Shown: positions 1 through 8,774 of the stretch, piece by piece
Position numbering within the stretch: the stretch's first letter is position 1
Layout: the number at the start of each line of letters is the position of its first letter
Assembly: GCA_903877095.1 (NCBI GenBank)
Contig: CAIRCP010000235.1
Location: 1-53,834, forward strand
Direction: 5' to 3'
Length of the DNA stretch: 53,834 bases
Origin: an uncultured Actinomycetes bacterium
GTDB lineage: Bacteria; Actinomycetota; Actinomycetes; Mycobacteriales; Mycobacteriaceae
Program-made: the position numbers and the translations under genes
The notes under the pieces: generated by a model
Seen by the model: only the letters and a program-made list of their open reading frames with translations
What the model was told of the DNA's origin: nothing
The model's database searches: none

Positions 1-134
1 GCATTGCAACCGTCAATCAACCGATTGACCAAGACGAAGTAGCGCAAGCCCCCCACGCGCTCACCATGCGTGAGGCACCAGCCACTACTTCGCGCTCACT
101 TTTAGGTGAGGCACCTCGGCTTGGCCGGGTGTCG
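1..134. other. Left-edge non-coding stretch with a duplicated 10-mer
   Basis: I see no convincing gene in this stretch. The 10-mer gtgaggcacc occurs twice, at 70-79 and 106-115, exactly 36 bp apart, just upstream of the amidotransferase promoter. Such a pair could be a regulator site, but no known box fits. The window edge may cut off the end of a gene further left. Confidence 0.4.
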
Positions 135-140
135 TAGCGT
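135..140 (+). promoter_or_regulatory. -10 box of a probable leaderless promoter for the amidotransferase gene
   Basis: TAGCGT fits the mycobacterial TANNNT -10 consensus and lies 6 nt before the GTG at 147. That puts the transcription start on the start codon. There is no Shine-Dalgarno sequence ahead of that GTG, which agrees with a leaderless message. The -35 region is not distinctive. Confidence 0.5.
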
Positions 141-146
141 TAACGG

Positions 147-878
147 GTGGCCCGAAAGGTGCTGTTCCTCTACAACGACCCCACCGCGCCGGAGGGTCTG
201 CTCGGCGAGGTGTTCGCCGAATCCGGTTTCGACATCAGCACTTTCGACGTCGTCCCGGCGGATCGCCCCGACGACCCCGTGCTCGATGTGGCTTTTCCCG
301 ATCCGCTGGACTACGACGTGATCGTGCCCCTGGGCGCCCGCTGGGCGGTCTACGACGAGCGCGTGCCCTGGATCGCCGACGAATCGGCGATGGTCCGCCG
401 CGCCCTGGACGCCGGGGTGGGCGTACTGGGCGTGTGCTTCGGGGGCCAGTTGCTGGCCAGCGCCCTGGGCGGGACGGTCGCACGCTCACCGGAGCCGGAA
501 ATCGGCTGGCGTGAGGTGCACAGCGACAACCCCGCCCTGGTCCCGCCCGGCCCGTGGTTCCAGTGGCACTTCGACCGGCTCACCACTCCGCCGGGTGCGG
601 TCGATGTGGCCCGAAATGCCAGTGCGACACAGGCTTTCAGGCAGGGACGGGCACTGGGACTGCAGTTCCACCCGGAGGTCGACGCTGCCCTGGTGGACTA
701 CTGGATCGCCGAGGACGCCGGCGCCGACCTCGCCCGGCTGGGCCTGACCGCCGACGACGTGCGGGCCCGCACCGCCGAGATCGCCGACGACGCGGCCCGG
801 CGGCTACGGCTGCTGATCGCCGGATTTTTGGGCCTGCTCACCGACGAGACGCTCGACCAGCCGCACCGCCACGGGTAG
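147..878 (+). CDS. Class I glutamine amidotransferase-like protein
   Basis: The 243-residue protein has the class I glutamine amidotransferase fold signature. The nucleophile elbow GVLGVCFGG puts the catalytic Cys near residue 97, and LGLQFHPEV supplies the His (about 175) and Glu (about 177) of the triad. There is no synthetase domain, so it resembles stand-alone GMP-synthase-like amidotransferases, which may hydrolyse glutamine or a gamma-glutamyl compound. The actual substrate cannot be read from the sequence. The GTG start is supported by the leaderless-type promoter. The last 75 bp overlap the 3' end of the convergent hydrogenase protease gene. A link to hydrogenase function is only positional. 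Confidence 0.8.
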   Translation: MARKVLFLYNDPTAPEGLLGEVFAESGFDISTFDVVPADRPDDPVLDVAFPDPLDYDVIVPLGARWAVYDERVPWIADESAMVRRALDAGVGVLGVCFGGQLLASALGGTVARSPEPEIGWREVHSDNPALVPPGPWFQWHFDRLTTPPGAVDVARNASATQAFRQGRALGLQFHPEVDAALVDYWIAEDAGADLARLGLTADDVRARTAEIADDAARRLRLLIAGFLGLLTDETLDQPHRHG

Positions 879-1271
879 CGCCGCGGCCACCGCGGGGCTC
901 AGCCCGACGCCGTGGCCGGCGTCGGAGATGTCGACGGTCACCACGACGAGCGCGTCGGGAGCCCGGCCCAGGGCGCGGCCCAGTTCGTAGGTCTGCGGCA
1001 GGCTCAGATCGTGGGAGCTGACCGGCCTGTCACCGACGTACCCGTCGAGGGTTCCGGTCCGGATCGTGCCCGGCTGTCCCCCGACGGCGGCGTCCACCAC
1101 AATCGCCACCTCGCTGCCGTCCCAGGCGTCCAGGATGGCGGTCGGTTCGGCCGGACAGGTCACCACCGCCACCCCCGGTGGCACAGCGAGGGCGGCGGCG
1201 ACGGACGGACCGATACCGTCGTCGCGGCGATAGGGATTCCCGACCCCGATCACCACGACCCGGCGACTCAC
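804..1271 (-). CDS. Hydrogenase maturation endopeptidase (HycI/HoxW/HybD family)
   Basis: This 155-residue protein belongs to the peptidase M52 family, which clips the C-terminal tail of the [NiFe] hydrogenase large subunit once nickel is inserted. The N-terminal GVGNPYRRDDGIG motif, Asp60 in VVDAAVGG and His87 in SSHDLS match the nickel-sensing ligands of the family. The reading frame is open far upstream, but the GTG at 1271 gives the normal family N-terminus and overlaps the hyhL stop by 4 bp (GTGA), as in a translationally coupled pair. The last 25 codons, including the stop, overlap the convergent amidotransferase gene. Its likely client is the adjacent HyhL. Confidence 0.9.
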   Translation of the reverse strand: MSRRVVVIGVGNPYRRDDGIGPSVAAALAVPPGVAVVTCPAEPTAILDAWDGSEVAIVVDAAVGGQPGTIRTGTLDGYVGDRPVSSHDLSLPQTYELGRALGRAPDALVVVTVDISDAGHGVGLSPAVAAALPVAVRLVERLVGEQAQKSGDQQP

Positions 1272-2554
1272 CGCCGGTTCACCGTCACGGTGAGAAAGTG
1301 GGTGGCGCAGGAGATGCAGGGATCGTAGTTGCGGATGGCGCGCTCGCACATCGCCGTCAGCGCCGCATCGTCCAGACCGCCCTGCTCGGTCAGCAGTCGC
1401 ACCAGGTCGGCTTCGATGGCGGCCTGGTTCTGGGCAGTGGGCGGGACGATGTCGGCGGCCGCGACCAGACCGTCGTCGTCGATCTCGTAGCGGTGGTAGA
1501 GCAGTCCGCGCGGGGCCTCGCTGACCCCGTGACCGACCCCCGGCCGGGCCGGCACCGGAACGAACGGCCGCGCCGGGCGCTGGTAATCCTCGATGATCCG
1601 CAGCGCTTCGTCGACCGCATAGACCACCTCGACGGCGCGAACCACGATGCTGCGGAACGGGTTCCGGCACTCCCGGCCGAGGCCGGCAGCCGTGGCCGCG
1701 TCCCGGGCGACCGGGGAGAGCTTGTCGTAGTTCAGCGCGTAGCGGGCGAGCGGCCCGGTGAGGTGACGCCGTCCGTCGAGCGTGGCGTGCAGCGCGGTGG
1801 AATGCGGCACCTGGGTCTCGCGCACATGGTCGGAGAAATCCGAGACACCGAACGGCGTCCCGGCGCTGCGCGCGATCACGCCGTTCTCCAGCGGGTAGCG
1901 CGCCCCGGTCAGCGCCAGCAGTTCGTGGTCGATCTGCAGGTCCGGAAAGTCAAACCCGGCAACCCATTTCACTGTGGCCAGGGCGTCGTCGAGCGCCCGG
2001 CGCAACTGCTCGACGATGGGTTTGAGATCGGCGGCGGTCGGCACCGAGTAGAAACCGCCGAGGCGGACGTTGACCGGGTGGATGGAGCGTCCCCCGATGA
2101 ATTCCTGCAACCGGTTTCCGGCCTTCTTGAGCGCCAGGCCGCGTTCCACGGCCTCGCGGTGATTCTTGGCGAGGGTGATGACGTCGGGGGCGCCGAGGAA
2201 GTCCGGCGCGTGCAGCATGTAGATGTGCAGGGTGTGGCTGTGGATCCATTCGCCGCAGTACAGCAGCCGGCGCAGCGCGATGAGTTCGGGGTCCAGCGTC
2301 ACCCCGCAGGCGTCCTCGATCGCGTTGCAGGCGCTGGTCTGGTAGGCCACCGGGCAGATGCCGCAGATCCGGGCGGTGATGTCGGGCGGTTCGGTGTAGG
2401 CCCGGCCGCGCAGGAAGGCCTCGAAAAACCGTGGCGGCTCATAGATGTTCAGTTCGACGGTCTCCGGCACCCCGTCGCGCAGTTCGACATGCAGCGCACC
2501 CTCGCCTTCGACGCGGGTGAGCGCGCCCACCCGCAGGGTGCGGGACTCGGTCAC
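1268..2554 (-). CDS. hyhL: Group 3b [NiFe] hydrogenase large (alpha) subunit
   Basis: The 428-residue subunit carries the Ni-Fe active site. The N-terminal motif RICGIC supplies Cys64 and Cys67, and the C-terminal DPCISCATH supplies Cys413 and Cys416, the four nickel ligands. The nine residues after His419 form the tail removed by the M52 endopeptidase encoded next. The four-gene arrangement, with an FAD/NAD reductase and a ferredoxin-type subunit, places it in group 3b (NADP-linked, cytosolic, bidirectional; called Hyh or Hyd3 in M. smegmatis). It overlaps the small-subunit gene by 4 bp. No hyp maturation genes lie in the window, so cofactor assembly must be encoded elsewhere. Confidence 0.93.
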   Translation of the reverse strand: MTESRTLRVGALTRVEGEGALHVELRDGVPETVELNIYEPPRFFEAFLRGRAYTEPPDITARICGICPVAYQTSACNAIEDACGVTLDPELIALRRLLYCGEWIHSHTLHIYMLHAPDFLGAPDVITLAKNHREAVERGLALKKAGNRLQEFIGGRSIHPVNVRLGGFYSVPTAADLKPIVEQLRRALDDALATVKWVAGFDFPDLQIDHELLALTGARYPLENGVIARSAGTPFGVSDFSDHVRETQVPHSTALHATLDGRRHLTGPLARYALNYDKLSPVARDAATAAGLGRECRNPFRSIVVRAVEVVYAVDEALRIIEDYQRPARPFVPVPARPGVGHGVSEAPRGLLYHRYEIDDDGLVAAADIVPPTAQNQAAIEADLVRLLTEQGGLDDAALTAMCERAIRNYDPCISCATHFLTVTVNRR

Positions 2555-3342
2555 GGCCTACGCCGTTCGGTGTCGAACGCGGTGACATTGAACGTGCCGA
2601 AGACCCGGTCGACGTCACCTGAGGACATACCGTCGCGGTGCAGCAGCGGGATCATCGCCGGCATGTTGGGGGTGGCCGCCGGCCCGAAGCAGCCGTAGCA
2701 GCCGCGGTGGTGACGCGGGCACAGTGCACCGCAGCCGGCGTGGGTCACCGGGCCGAGGCAGGCGATCCCCTCGGCGACGGACACACACGTCACCCCGGAC
2801 CGCTTGCACTCGGTGCACACCGTGGCGGCCGGCAACCGCGGTTTGCGGCCGACCAGCAGGGCCGCCAGCGTGTCGAGCAACTGCCCGCGGTCGATGGGGC
2901 ACCCGCGCAGTTCGTAGTCGACCGTCACGTGATCGGAGGCCGCCGTCGAGGTGGCCAGCGTCTGGATGTAGTCCGGCCGGGCGTAGACGACTGAGGCGAA
3001 CTCGTCGACGTCGGCGAAGTTACGCAGGGCCTGGATGCCGCCGGCTGTCGCGCAGGCACCGATGGCGACCAGGACCCCGGACTGCTCCCGGATCTCCTTA
3101 ATCCGCCGTTCGTCGACGGGCGTGGTGATGGACCCCTCGACCAGGGAGACGTCGTAGGGGCCGGCGACGATCGCGCTGGACGCCTCGGGGAAGGCGGCGA
3201 TCTGCACCTGCTCGGCCAGCATCAGCAACTCGTCCTCACAGTCGAGCAGGGTCAGCTGACACCCGTCGCAGGAGGCGAACTTCCACACCGCAAGACTGGG
3301 CACAGAATCATTCCCCGGTCGCTTCGCTCCTGCCCGCCGCAT
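2551..3342 (-). CDS. hyhS: Group 3b [NiFe] hydrogenase small (delta) subunit
   Basis: The 263-residue subunit carries the electron-relay Fe-S clusters. Proximal-cluster ligands are visible in ASCDGCQL (Cys25, Cys28), GACATAGG and RGCPIDR. A second cysteine-rich stretch, CTECKRSG through HAGCGALCP to CYGCFGP, supplies the remaining clusters. There is no Tat signal, as expected for a cytoplasmic group 3 enzyme. The open frame runs far upstream of the real start. I chose the ATG at 3342 because it gives a normal length and shares one base with the hyhG stop (TGATG), which indicates translational coupling. Confidence 0.92.
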   Translation of the reverse strand: MRRAGAKRPGNDSVPSLAVWKFASCDGCQLTLLDCEDELLMLAEQVQIAAFPEASSAIVAGPYDVSLVEGSITTPVDERRIKEIREQSGVLVAIGACATAGGIQALRNFADVDEFASVVYARPDYIQTLATSTAASDHVTVDYELRGCPIDRGQLLDTLAALLVGRKPRLPAATVCTECKRSGVTCVSVAEGIACLGPVTHAGCGALCPRHHRGCYGCFGPAATPNMPAMIPLLHRDGMSSGDVDRVFGTFNVTAFDTERRRP

Positions 3343-4193
3343 CACAGCTCCGTGGTGTCGAGGAGTGGGCGGGCCACGTCGTAGCCCACCACCGGTCCGT
3401 CCCGGCACAGCAGCAGCTGACCGAGTTGGCAATGCCCGCACCATCCGATGCCGCACTGCATGTTCCGCTCCAGCGAAACCCGGATATCTTGGGCCGCAAC
3501 ACCTTTGTCGATGAGAACCTTGGCACTGAACCGCATCATCGGCTCCGGGCCGCACAGGAACGCCGTGGTGCGCTGCGGATCCAGGGTCAGCCGGCGCAGC
3601 GGCTCGGTGACGAACCCGGCCTCGCCCAGCCAGCCGTGGATCGGAATGTCGACGGTCTGATGGACCTCCAGGCGCGGATCCGACTGCCATTGCCGAAGTT
3701 CGCCCGCGTAGAGGAAGTCCCGCTCGGCGCGCGCGCCGGCGATGAGCACGACGCGTCCATAGCGTTCGCGGTCGGCGAGGGCGCCGAGCACCACCGGCCG
3801 AAGCGGCGCCAGGCCGACACCGCCGGCGACGATGACCAGATCCCGACCGTGCGCGGTATCCAATCCCCAGGTGGTGCCGAACGGACCCCGAACGCCCACT
3901 GTCGCACCGGGTTCGGCGGCGCACAGGGCGGCGCTGACCGCACCCACAGCACGCACGGTGTGGACGACGCCACCGTCGGACGCCAACCCACACACCGAGA
4001 TGGCGATCTCCCCCACCCCGAACGCGTAGAGCATGTTGAACTGGCCGGGAGCCGGAGACGCCAGCCGGGTCTGCATCGGCTGCAACTGCAACGTCACCGA
4101 GTCGGCGTTCTCGGCCACCCGCGAAACCACCCGGTAGAACACCGGCTCCATCGCCGTAGCCCGGGCGTCGGGGCGGACCGCAGTCTCAGTCAT
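3342..4193 (-). CDS. hyhG: Group 3b hydrogenase FAD/NAD(P)-binding (gamma) subunit
   Basis: This 283-residue flavoprotein resembles ferredoxin-NADP reductase and PyrK-type proteins. It has an N-terminal FAD domain ([12 protein letters not shown]), an NAD(P)-binding domain ([16 protein letters not shown]) and a C-terminal [2Fe-2S] motif with cysteines spaced as in CGIGWCGHC...C. It passes electrons between the Fe-S chain and NAD(P)H. The ATG at 4193 overlaps the 3' end of hyhB by 8 bp; a later in-frame ATG (MEPVFY) is less likely because the coupled start already gives family length. It lies between hyhB and hyhS in one operon. Confidence 0.92.
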   Translation of the reverse strand: MTETAVRPDARATAMEPVFYRVVSRVAENADSVTLQLQPMQTRLASPAPGQFNMLYAFGVGEIAISVCGLASDGGVVHTVRAVGAVSAALCAAEPGATVGVRGPFGTTWGLDTAHGRDLVIVAGGVGLAPLRPVVLGALADRERYGRVVLIAGARAERDFLYAGELRQWQSDPRLEVHQTVDIPIHGWLGEAGFVTEPLRRLTLDPQRTTAFLCGPEPMMRFSAKVLIDKGVAAQDIRVSLERNMQCGIGWCGHCQLGQLLLCRDGPVVGYDVARPLLDTTEL

Positions 4194-5292
4194 CGTCGGG
4201 CTCCGGGATCTGCGCGTCGAACGCTCGCATCTCTTCAGTGATGTCAATTCCGGTGGGGCACCAGGCAATACAACGACCGCAGCCGACGCAGCCGGAGCTG
4301 CCGAACTGATCGTGCCAGCTGCTCAGCTTGTGGGTGAGCCAGTGCCGGTAGCGCGACGGCCCCGAACTGCGGGCGGGCCCCTCGTGGACGAAGGTGAAGT
4401 CCAACTCGAAGCACGACGCCCATTCCGTCCACCGTTCGGCATGCTGGCCGGTCAGGTCGGTGACGTCGGATGTGCTGGTGCAGAAGCACGTCGGGCAGAC
4501 CATGGTGCAGTTGCCGCAGGTCAGGCAGCGACTCGCCACGTCGTCCCAGTGCGGGGAATCGCGGGCGTCGACGAGCAGCTGCCGCAGGTCCCGTTCCGGC
4601 ATCGCCCGGCCCATTGTCGTTGCGGCCGTGGCGATCTGGTCGGCGGCGGTGCCGGCCTGTGCGGGATCGGCGGGGCGGTGCGGGATGGCGTCGAGCACCT
4701 CGGCGCCGGCGTCGGTCCCGGTCTCCACCAGGTAGTGGATAGCCTCGCCGTCGATGAGTTCGGTCAGCGCCAGGTCATGCCCCGGTCCGCAGGCCGGGCC
4801 GGTCTTCATCGAGGCGCAGAAGCACAGGCCGCCGGGCTCGGTGCAGTTGACGGCCACGATGAAGACGCCGTCCCGCCGGCCGGTGTACGCCCCGTCCGGG
4901 TGGGCGCCCCCGGCCAGAACCCGGTCCAGCACCCCGATGGCCGCCAGGTCGCAGCCCCGAACCCCGAGGAAGGCATACCGGGGGGCCGGCTGCGGGCCGG
5001 TGTCGTCGGAGGACCACACCCGCTGGCGCGGCGGGTGCAGGAACTGCTTCCACGAACCCGGGCCCGCCGAATGCCCGAAGGCTTTGCGATCTTCCCGAGG
5101 GCGCAGCCGGTAGGTCCCCGGGCCGGTGTCCACGCCCCAGCCGTAAGGCAATTGCGCGGCGTCGTCGATCTCGGCCAGCACGATGGCGTTGTCCCGCAGC
5201 GTCGGGGCGACCACGGCGAATCCCCGCCGGCGCAGTTCGGCGACCAGTTCCCCCAGTCCCGCGCTGTCGATCATCGACGCCATGTGGTCCAT
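4186..5292 (-). CDS. hyhB: Group 3b hydrogenase 4Fe-4S (beta) subunit
   Basis: This is a 368-residue ferredoxin-like subunit of the sulfhydrogenase beta type. Two [4Fe-4S] motifs are clear in the C-terminal half: [12 protein letters not shown] and [12 protein letters not shown]. Further cysteines ([15 protein letters not shown]) lie in the middle of the protein. It connects the flavoprotein HyhG to the small subunit. It is the first hydrogenase gene in the operon, only 18 bp after the SRPBCC-SDR gene. Two more in-frame ATGs follow the first one closely, so the exact start is uncertain by up to 6 residues. Confidence 0.9.
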   Translation of the reverse strand: MDHMASMIDSAGLGELVAELRRRGFAVVAPTLRDNAIVLAEIDDAAQLPYGWGVDTGPGTYRLRPREDRKAFGHSAGPGSWKQFLHPPRQRVWSSDDTGPQPAPRYAFLGVRGCDLAAIGVLDRVLAGGAHPDGAYTGRRDGVFIVAVNCTEPGGLCFCASMKTGPACGPGHDLALTELIDGEAIHYLVETGTDAGAEVLDAIPHRPADPAQAGTAADQIATAATTMGRAMPERDLRQLLVDARDSPHWDDVASRCLTCGNCTMVCPTCFCTSTSDVTDLTGQHAERWTEWASCFELDFTFVHEGPARSSGPSRYRHWLTHKLSSWHDQFGSSGCVGCGRCIAWCPTGIDITEEMRAFDAQIPEPDDD

Positions 5293-5310
5293 CGTGCCCC
5301 AGTGCGGGCG

Positions 5311-6705
5311 TTAGAGCACTCCCGGTGCCGGATCGTGGCCGAGTTGGTGGGCCAGAACGTCGGCAACGCCTGCTTGCCGGAACCGGTGGCCCAGGGCGAT
5401 CAGCTTGGCCGGCGTCACCCGCTGGTTGGCCTCGGCGAGTTCGGTCGCGCCCTGCTTGCCCAGGAGCAGGCGGGGGCCGATCGAGGGAACCGGCAGCTTC
5501 GCGGGGCGGTGCAGCGTCGTGGCCAGTGCCGCGGTGTACTCGATGTTGCGGACCGGGTTGGGGGCGACGGCGTTGACCGGACCGGAGAGCCGCTCGTCGT
5601 AGATGCCGCGGTAGTAGATGTCGAGCATGTCGTCGATGCCGATCCAGGACAGCCACTGCTTGCCGCTGCCCAGCCGGCCGCCCAGCCCGGCGGCGAACAG
5701 TGGGCGCATCAGCTTCAGGGTGCCGCCGGCGGCACCCTGGACGATCCCGGTGCGTACGAGCACCACCCGGCGTCCGCTCTCCGCGGCCGGCGCGGTGGCC
5801 CGCTCCCAGTCCGCGACCACGTCGGCCAGGAAACCAGTTCCGCGAGAGCTGTTTTCGTCGAGGATCTCGTCGCCGCGGTCGGCACCGTAATAGCCGATCG
5901 CCGACGCGCTGACGAAGGCCCGCAGCCCGGGTGTGGCGCCGGCGACGGCAGCCAGCTTGCGGGTCGGTTCGATCCGCGAGTCCCGGATGGCGCGCCGGTG
6001 CGCCGCGGTGAACCGGCCGCCGATGGGCTCCCCCGCCAGGTGCACGACGGCGTCCACACCGTCGAGCAGATCGGAGGCGGGATTATTTGGATCCCAACGC
6101 CGTTCGCCGTCACTGCCCGGTTCGCGGCGCACCAACCGGATCACCCGGTGACCGCCGGTCGACAGGAACGCCGACAGGGCGGTGCCGACGAAACCGGCGG
6201 CTCCTGTGATGGCCACGACGAGTGGTCCCGCGCCGGCCGCGGCGGCATCGCGGTGGGCGGCGAGGTCCTCGGCCACCTGCCGGTGGCGGTAGGCGAACGT
6301 GGAGCGCAGCGCCGCGCCCGGCACGGTGGTGTCGACCTTGTCGAGCATGCGGGTGCGCCCGTCACCGGCAGCGTCGTTCCCAGCAACGTCGAACCGGTGG
6401 GTGTGCCGCCACCAGCCGATCGCCCGCGGCGGCAGGGTCATCACGCCGTCGGAAGACAGCACGTCGAGGAACTGGTGCGGCGGTTCGTAACCGGCCGGAT
6501 CATGCTGAGCGATCCAGCGCAAGCCGCCGGGGAGACCCAGGATCGCCCGGCCGTTGGCCAGCGACTCGGTCTCCTTGATGATCTTCATCGGCTGCCAGGG
6601 CGGCACCAACCGGTGCATGGCACCTGGGCGGGTGTGCCAGGCCCACACCTCATCGAGCGGATGGTCGACGATGCTGGCGTATTCGATTCCCATAAGGCTG
6701 CCCAT
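5311..6705 (-). CDS. SRPBCC-SDR fusion, TIGR01777-type NAD(P)-binding epimerase/oxidoreductase
   Basis: This 464-residue protein has two domains. Residues 1 to about 155 form an SRPBCC (START-like) ligand-binding domain with the typical N-terminus (YASIVDHPLDEVWAWHTRPGA). From about 160 there is an extended SDR domain with the dinucleotide motif VAITGAAGFVGTALSAFL, a VVHLAGEPIGG segment and the family sequence SASAIGYYG. This fits the TIGR01777/SDR39U1 family, whose substrate is unknown. It lies 18 bp before hyhB on the same strand and 22 bp after the acidic membrane protein gene, so it may be co-transcribed with the hydrogenase. Whether it serves the hydrogenase cannot be said. Confidence 0.85.
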   Translation of the reverse strand: MGSLMGIEYASIVDHPLDEVWAWHTRPGAMHRLVPPWQPMKIIKETESLANGRAILGLPGGLRWIAQHDPAGYEPPHQFLDVLSSDGVMTLPPRAIGWWRHTHRFDVAGNDAAGDGRTRMLDKVDTTVPGAALRSTFAYRHRQVAEDLAAHRDAAAAGAGPLVVAITGAAGFVGTALSAFLSTGGHRVIRLVRREPGSDGERRWDPNNPASDLLDGVDAVVHLAGEPIGGRFTAAHRRAIRDSRIEPTRKLAAVAGATPGLRAFVSASAIGYYGADRGDEILDENSSRGTGFLADVVADWERATAPAAESGRRVVLVRTGIVQGAAGGTLKLMRPLFAAGLGGRLGSGKQWLSWIGIDDMLDIYYRGIYDERLSGPVNAVAPNPVRNIEYTAALATTLHRPAKLPVPSIGPRLLLGKQGATELAEANQRVTPAKLIALGHRFRQAGVADVLAHQLGHDPAPGVL

Positions 6706-6727
6706 GGTCCCCTTCAGGACGGGTGGA

Positions 6728-7405
6728 TCACCGCTCGCCGCCGCGCTCCTCGGAGTCCTCCGATTGACCGCTCTCGGTCTCGCCGGAGTAGATCACGATG
6801 ACCGAGTCATCGGCGGAGTTGTCGGTGTAGCTCACAGTGGGTGACTCGGTGACCATATATGACGGCTCGTCGGGGACCACGGACGACGATTCGTCGGGGT
6901 AGCTCAGGGGGGCGCTGACGACGTGGATCGCGGCCTCCTCGGCGGCGATCGGGTAGGCCGGCTCGTCATCGCTGGGAAGGTCATGCTCGGGATCGTCGTA
7001 GACAAGCTCGTCGGGATGGTCCTCGACGACCTCGTTTCCGACTTCGTCGTACTCTTCCTCGTACTCTTCGGCGTCGTCTTCGTCGGCGTCGTCGGCGTCG
7101 TCGTCTTCGTCGTCGGCGCCTTCGGCGTCCTCATGGGCATAGGGTTCGCCGATGTCGTTGACGGGTTCCATCACCTCGGTGGTCTCGGCCGCGAGCACGG
7201 CTTCAGCCGGCGACAACGGCCGAGCGGATGACCCGCCCGCCGCCGGGCGGCGGTTGCGGTCGCGGATGGCGTCGACGATCAACAGCAGCACCCCCAGGGC
7301 GCTGAAGCCGATGCATGCCCAGGCGATCAGCTCGTTGCTGGTCACAACGGCGGTGACCAGCGCGGCGAGGCTGATGACCGCCAGAACGAGGGCGACGATC
7401 AGCAT
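6728..7405 (-). CDS. Rv2144c-like membrane protein with a long acidic tail
   Basis: The 225-residue protein begins with two transmembrane helices (about residues 2-22 and 27-45) followed by a short basic stretch (RDRNRRP), so the remainder is probably cytoplasmic. From about residue 75 it is highly acidic, with runs of Asp and Glu between about 91 and 130, then a Ser/Tyr-rich end. Position next to wag31 and the membrane domain match M. tuberculosis Rv2144c, which I recall as about 118 residues, so the tail is a large extension. The matching DNA is repetitive in GAC/GAG codons. Function is unknown; neighbours suggest a link to polar growth. Confidence 0.75.
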   Translation of the reverse strand: MLIVALVLAVISLAALVTAVVTSNELIAWACIGFSALGVLLLIVDAIRDRNRRPAAGGSSARPLSPAEAVLAAETTEVMEPVNDIGEPYAHEDAEGADDEDDDADDADEDDAEEYEEEYDEVGNEVVEDHPDELVYDDPEHDLPSDDEPAYPIAAEEAAIHVVSAPLSYPDESSSVVPDEPSYMVTESPTVSYTDNSADDSVIVIYSGETESGQSEDSEERGGER

Positions 7406-7427
7406 CGCGGGACCTTAATCAGCACCC

Positions 7428-8195
7428 CTACTGGTAGGTCGTGTAGCCGACGTCGCCGGTGTCGACGGGAGCGGCCGAGCCGCGCTGGCCCAACTCCTCC
7501 AGCTGCGACTCGAGGTACGTCTTCAACCGGGTGCGGTACTCGCGCTCGAAGGTGCGCAACTGCTCAAGGCGGCCTTCCAGGACGGTGCGCTGCTGGTTGA
7601 TGGTGCCCATCACCTCGGAATGCTTGCGCTCGGCGTCGCCCTGCAGGAAGTCGGCCTTCTCCTGCGCCTGGCGCAGCTGCGCCTCCGACCGGGACGCCGC
7701 ATCGCCGAGAATGGCGTCCGCGCGCTGGCGGGCCTCGTTGACGGTGGTCTCGGCGATGTAGCGGGCCTCGGACACCATCTGGTCGGCGCTGGCCTGCGCG
7801 TCACCGAGGACCTTGTCGGCCTCGGCGCGGGCGGCGCCGGTCAACCGGTCGGCGGTGTCCTGCGCTAGGCCGAGCACCCGGGCGGCCTTGAGGGCATTGT
7901 CCTCGTTGGTCCCCTCGTCGCTCACGACGGTGGTGTGCACCACCGGCGGCGGCGTCGGCTCCGGCTGGTAGAGCGGAATCGCTTGCGTCTGAACGACTCC
8001 CGAGCGAGCAGAGACCAACTCGGAGTCGAGCTCGCCCACCCGCTGACGGAGGTCGGCGTTCTCCTCAAGCAGACGTGTGAGTTCGGTCTCGATCAAATCA
8101 AGGAAGGCGTCGACCTCGTCCTCGTTGTAGCCTCGCTTGCCGATCGGCGGCTTGCTGAACGCCACATTGTGAACGTCGGCGGGTGTCAGTGGCAT
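7428..8195 (-). CDS. wag31: Wag31/DivIVA polar growth scaffold
   Basis: This 255-residue coiled-coil protein binds curved membrane at the cell pole and directs new wall synthesis. The N-terminal DivIVA domain ([13 protein letters not shown]...[14 protein letters not shown]) and the C-terminal coiled coil ([29 protein letters not shown]) are almost identical to M. tuberculosis Wag31. Thr70 in [10 protein letters not shown] aligns with the PknA/B site Thr73 of that protein. The ATG at 8195 gives the conserved start and is preceded by an AAGGGG ribosome site; the longer open frame upstream is not coding. The variable linker after residue 75 and the C-terminal end differ from M. tuberculosis. Confidence 0.97.
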   Translation of the reverse strand: MPLTPADVHNVAFSKPPIGKRGYNEDEVDAFLDLIETELTRLLEENADLRQRVGELDSELVSARSGVVQTQAIPLYQPEPTPPPVVHTTVVSDEGTNEDNALKAARVLGLAQDTADRLTGAARAEADKVLGDAQASADQMVSEARYIAETTVNEARQRADAILGDAASRSEAQLRQAQEKADFLQGDAERKHSEVMGTINQQRTVLEGRLEQLRTFEREYRTRLKTYLESQLEELGQRGSAAPVDTGDVGYTTYQ

Positions 8196-8377
8196 TGTCT
8201 GCCCCTTCCGATCTGGTACGGCGGAGTTAGACCGCTGTGGAGTAAAAAACGCGTCAAATTCGATCCGTACTGTAACTGGCGTCCATCCTGTCACACCAGA
8301 CCCTCAGGTTGCGGAACTGCAAAGATTTAAGAGCGATTTTCATACGTTCGCTCCTACGCTGTTGCGTTCCTGAACCG
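8196..8377 (-). promoter_or_regulatory. yggT-wag31 spacer, likely wag31 promoter and leader
   Basis: This 182-bp spacer is one of only two gaps over 110 bp within the dcw cluster, so wag31 probably has its own promoter here. On the minus strand there is a TTGACG at about 8252-8257 followed by a T6 run. A TACAGT box lies further upstream, near 8267-8272. Neither makes an ideal -35/-10 pair. Confidence 0.4.
8254..8343 (-). CDS. Possible 29-residue upstream ORF in the wag31 leader
   Basis: Between the yggT stop and the wag31 start is an ATG at 8343 preceded by AGGAG at 7 nt spacing, opening a frame of 29 codons ([13 protein letters not shown]...STDRI) that ends 58 nt before wag31. Its codons (AAA, CTT, TCT, TTG, AGG) are unlike the GC-rich neighbours, so it may be leader RNA with a chance frame, a regulatory uORF or a small protein. 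Which of these holds depends on where the wag31 promoter lies. Confidence 0.3.
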   Translation of the reverse strand: MKIALKSLQFRNLRVWCDRMDASYSTDRI

Positions 8378-8671
8378 CTAACCGACGGCAGCACCGAAAG
8401 ATAATTGCATACCGAGAAATGCCAGCAGCAGCAGCACCATGATGGAGAAATCCAGCCGCACCGCGCCGATGGTGAGTTGAGGAATGACCCGGCGCAACAA
8501 TTTCACCGGCGGATCGGTGACGGTCATGATCGCCTCCAGGATGACCACCGTGACCCCGCGCGGGTGCCAGTCCCGGCTGAACGAGCGGATGAACTCGACC
8601 ACAATCCGCGCTATCAAAAGCAACCAGAACAGGAAGAAAGCAAAGCCCAGGATCTCGAAGAATGCCGCCAC
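8378..8671 (-). CDS. YggT-family membrane protein (Rv2146c-like)
   Basis: This 97-residue protein has two hydrophobic segments (about residues 5-25 and 72-95) separated by a conserved cytosolic loop with SFSRDWHPRG and TDPPVKLLRRVIPQ. This is the YggT signature, and it closely resembles M. tuberculosis Rv2146c. YggT proteins sit beside sepF and divIVA across Gram-positive bacteria and probably support envelope or division functions; the molecular role is unknown. Translation starts at a GTG. It follows sepF at 103 bp. Confidence 0.9.
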   Translation of the reverse strand: MAAFFEILGFAFFLFWLLLIARIVVEFIRSFSRDWHPRGVTVVILEAIMTVTDPPVKLLRRVIPQLTIGAVRLDFSIMVLLLLAFLGMQLSFGAAVG

Positions 8672-8774
8672 GGACGCTGGTCTTTCTGTTCAGGAACTTT
8701 TCGGACGAACGCGCTGGTCACCCAGCGGCCGCCGTCAGCCTACCGATTGCCGCCGCGCGTACTCCACTTCGGCG

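Noticed and set aside
100..118. IdeR-like iron box upstream of the amidotransferase
   Set aside because: TTTAGGTGAGGCACCT resembles only one half of the IdeR consensus and lacks the second half.
1178..2698. 506-residue plus-strand open frame opposite hyhL
   Set aside because: It is the antisense shadow of hyhL and the end of hyhS; its Arg/Gly/Pro-rich translation shows no domain, and hyhL has all catalytic motifs.
6700..6727. DosR-like box before the SRPBCC-SDR/hydrogenase genes
   Set aside because: GTCC and GGAC half sites are present but in the reverse order (GTCC...GGAC) from the DosR consensus (GGGAC...GTCCC).
4312..6801. 829-residue plus-strand open frame
   Set aside because: Antisense to hyhB and the SRPBCC-SDR gene. 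Long antisense frames are common at this GC content and this one has no protein-like features.
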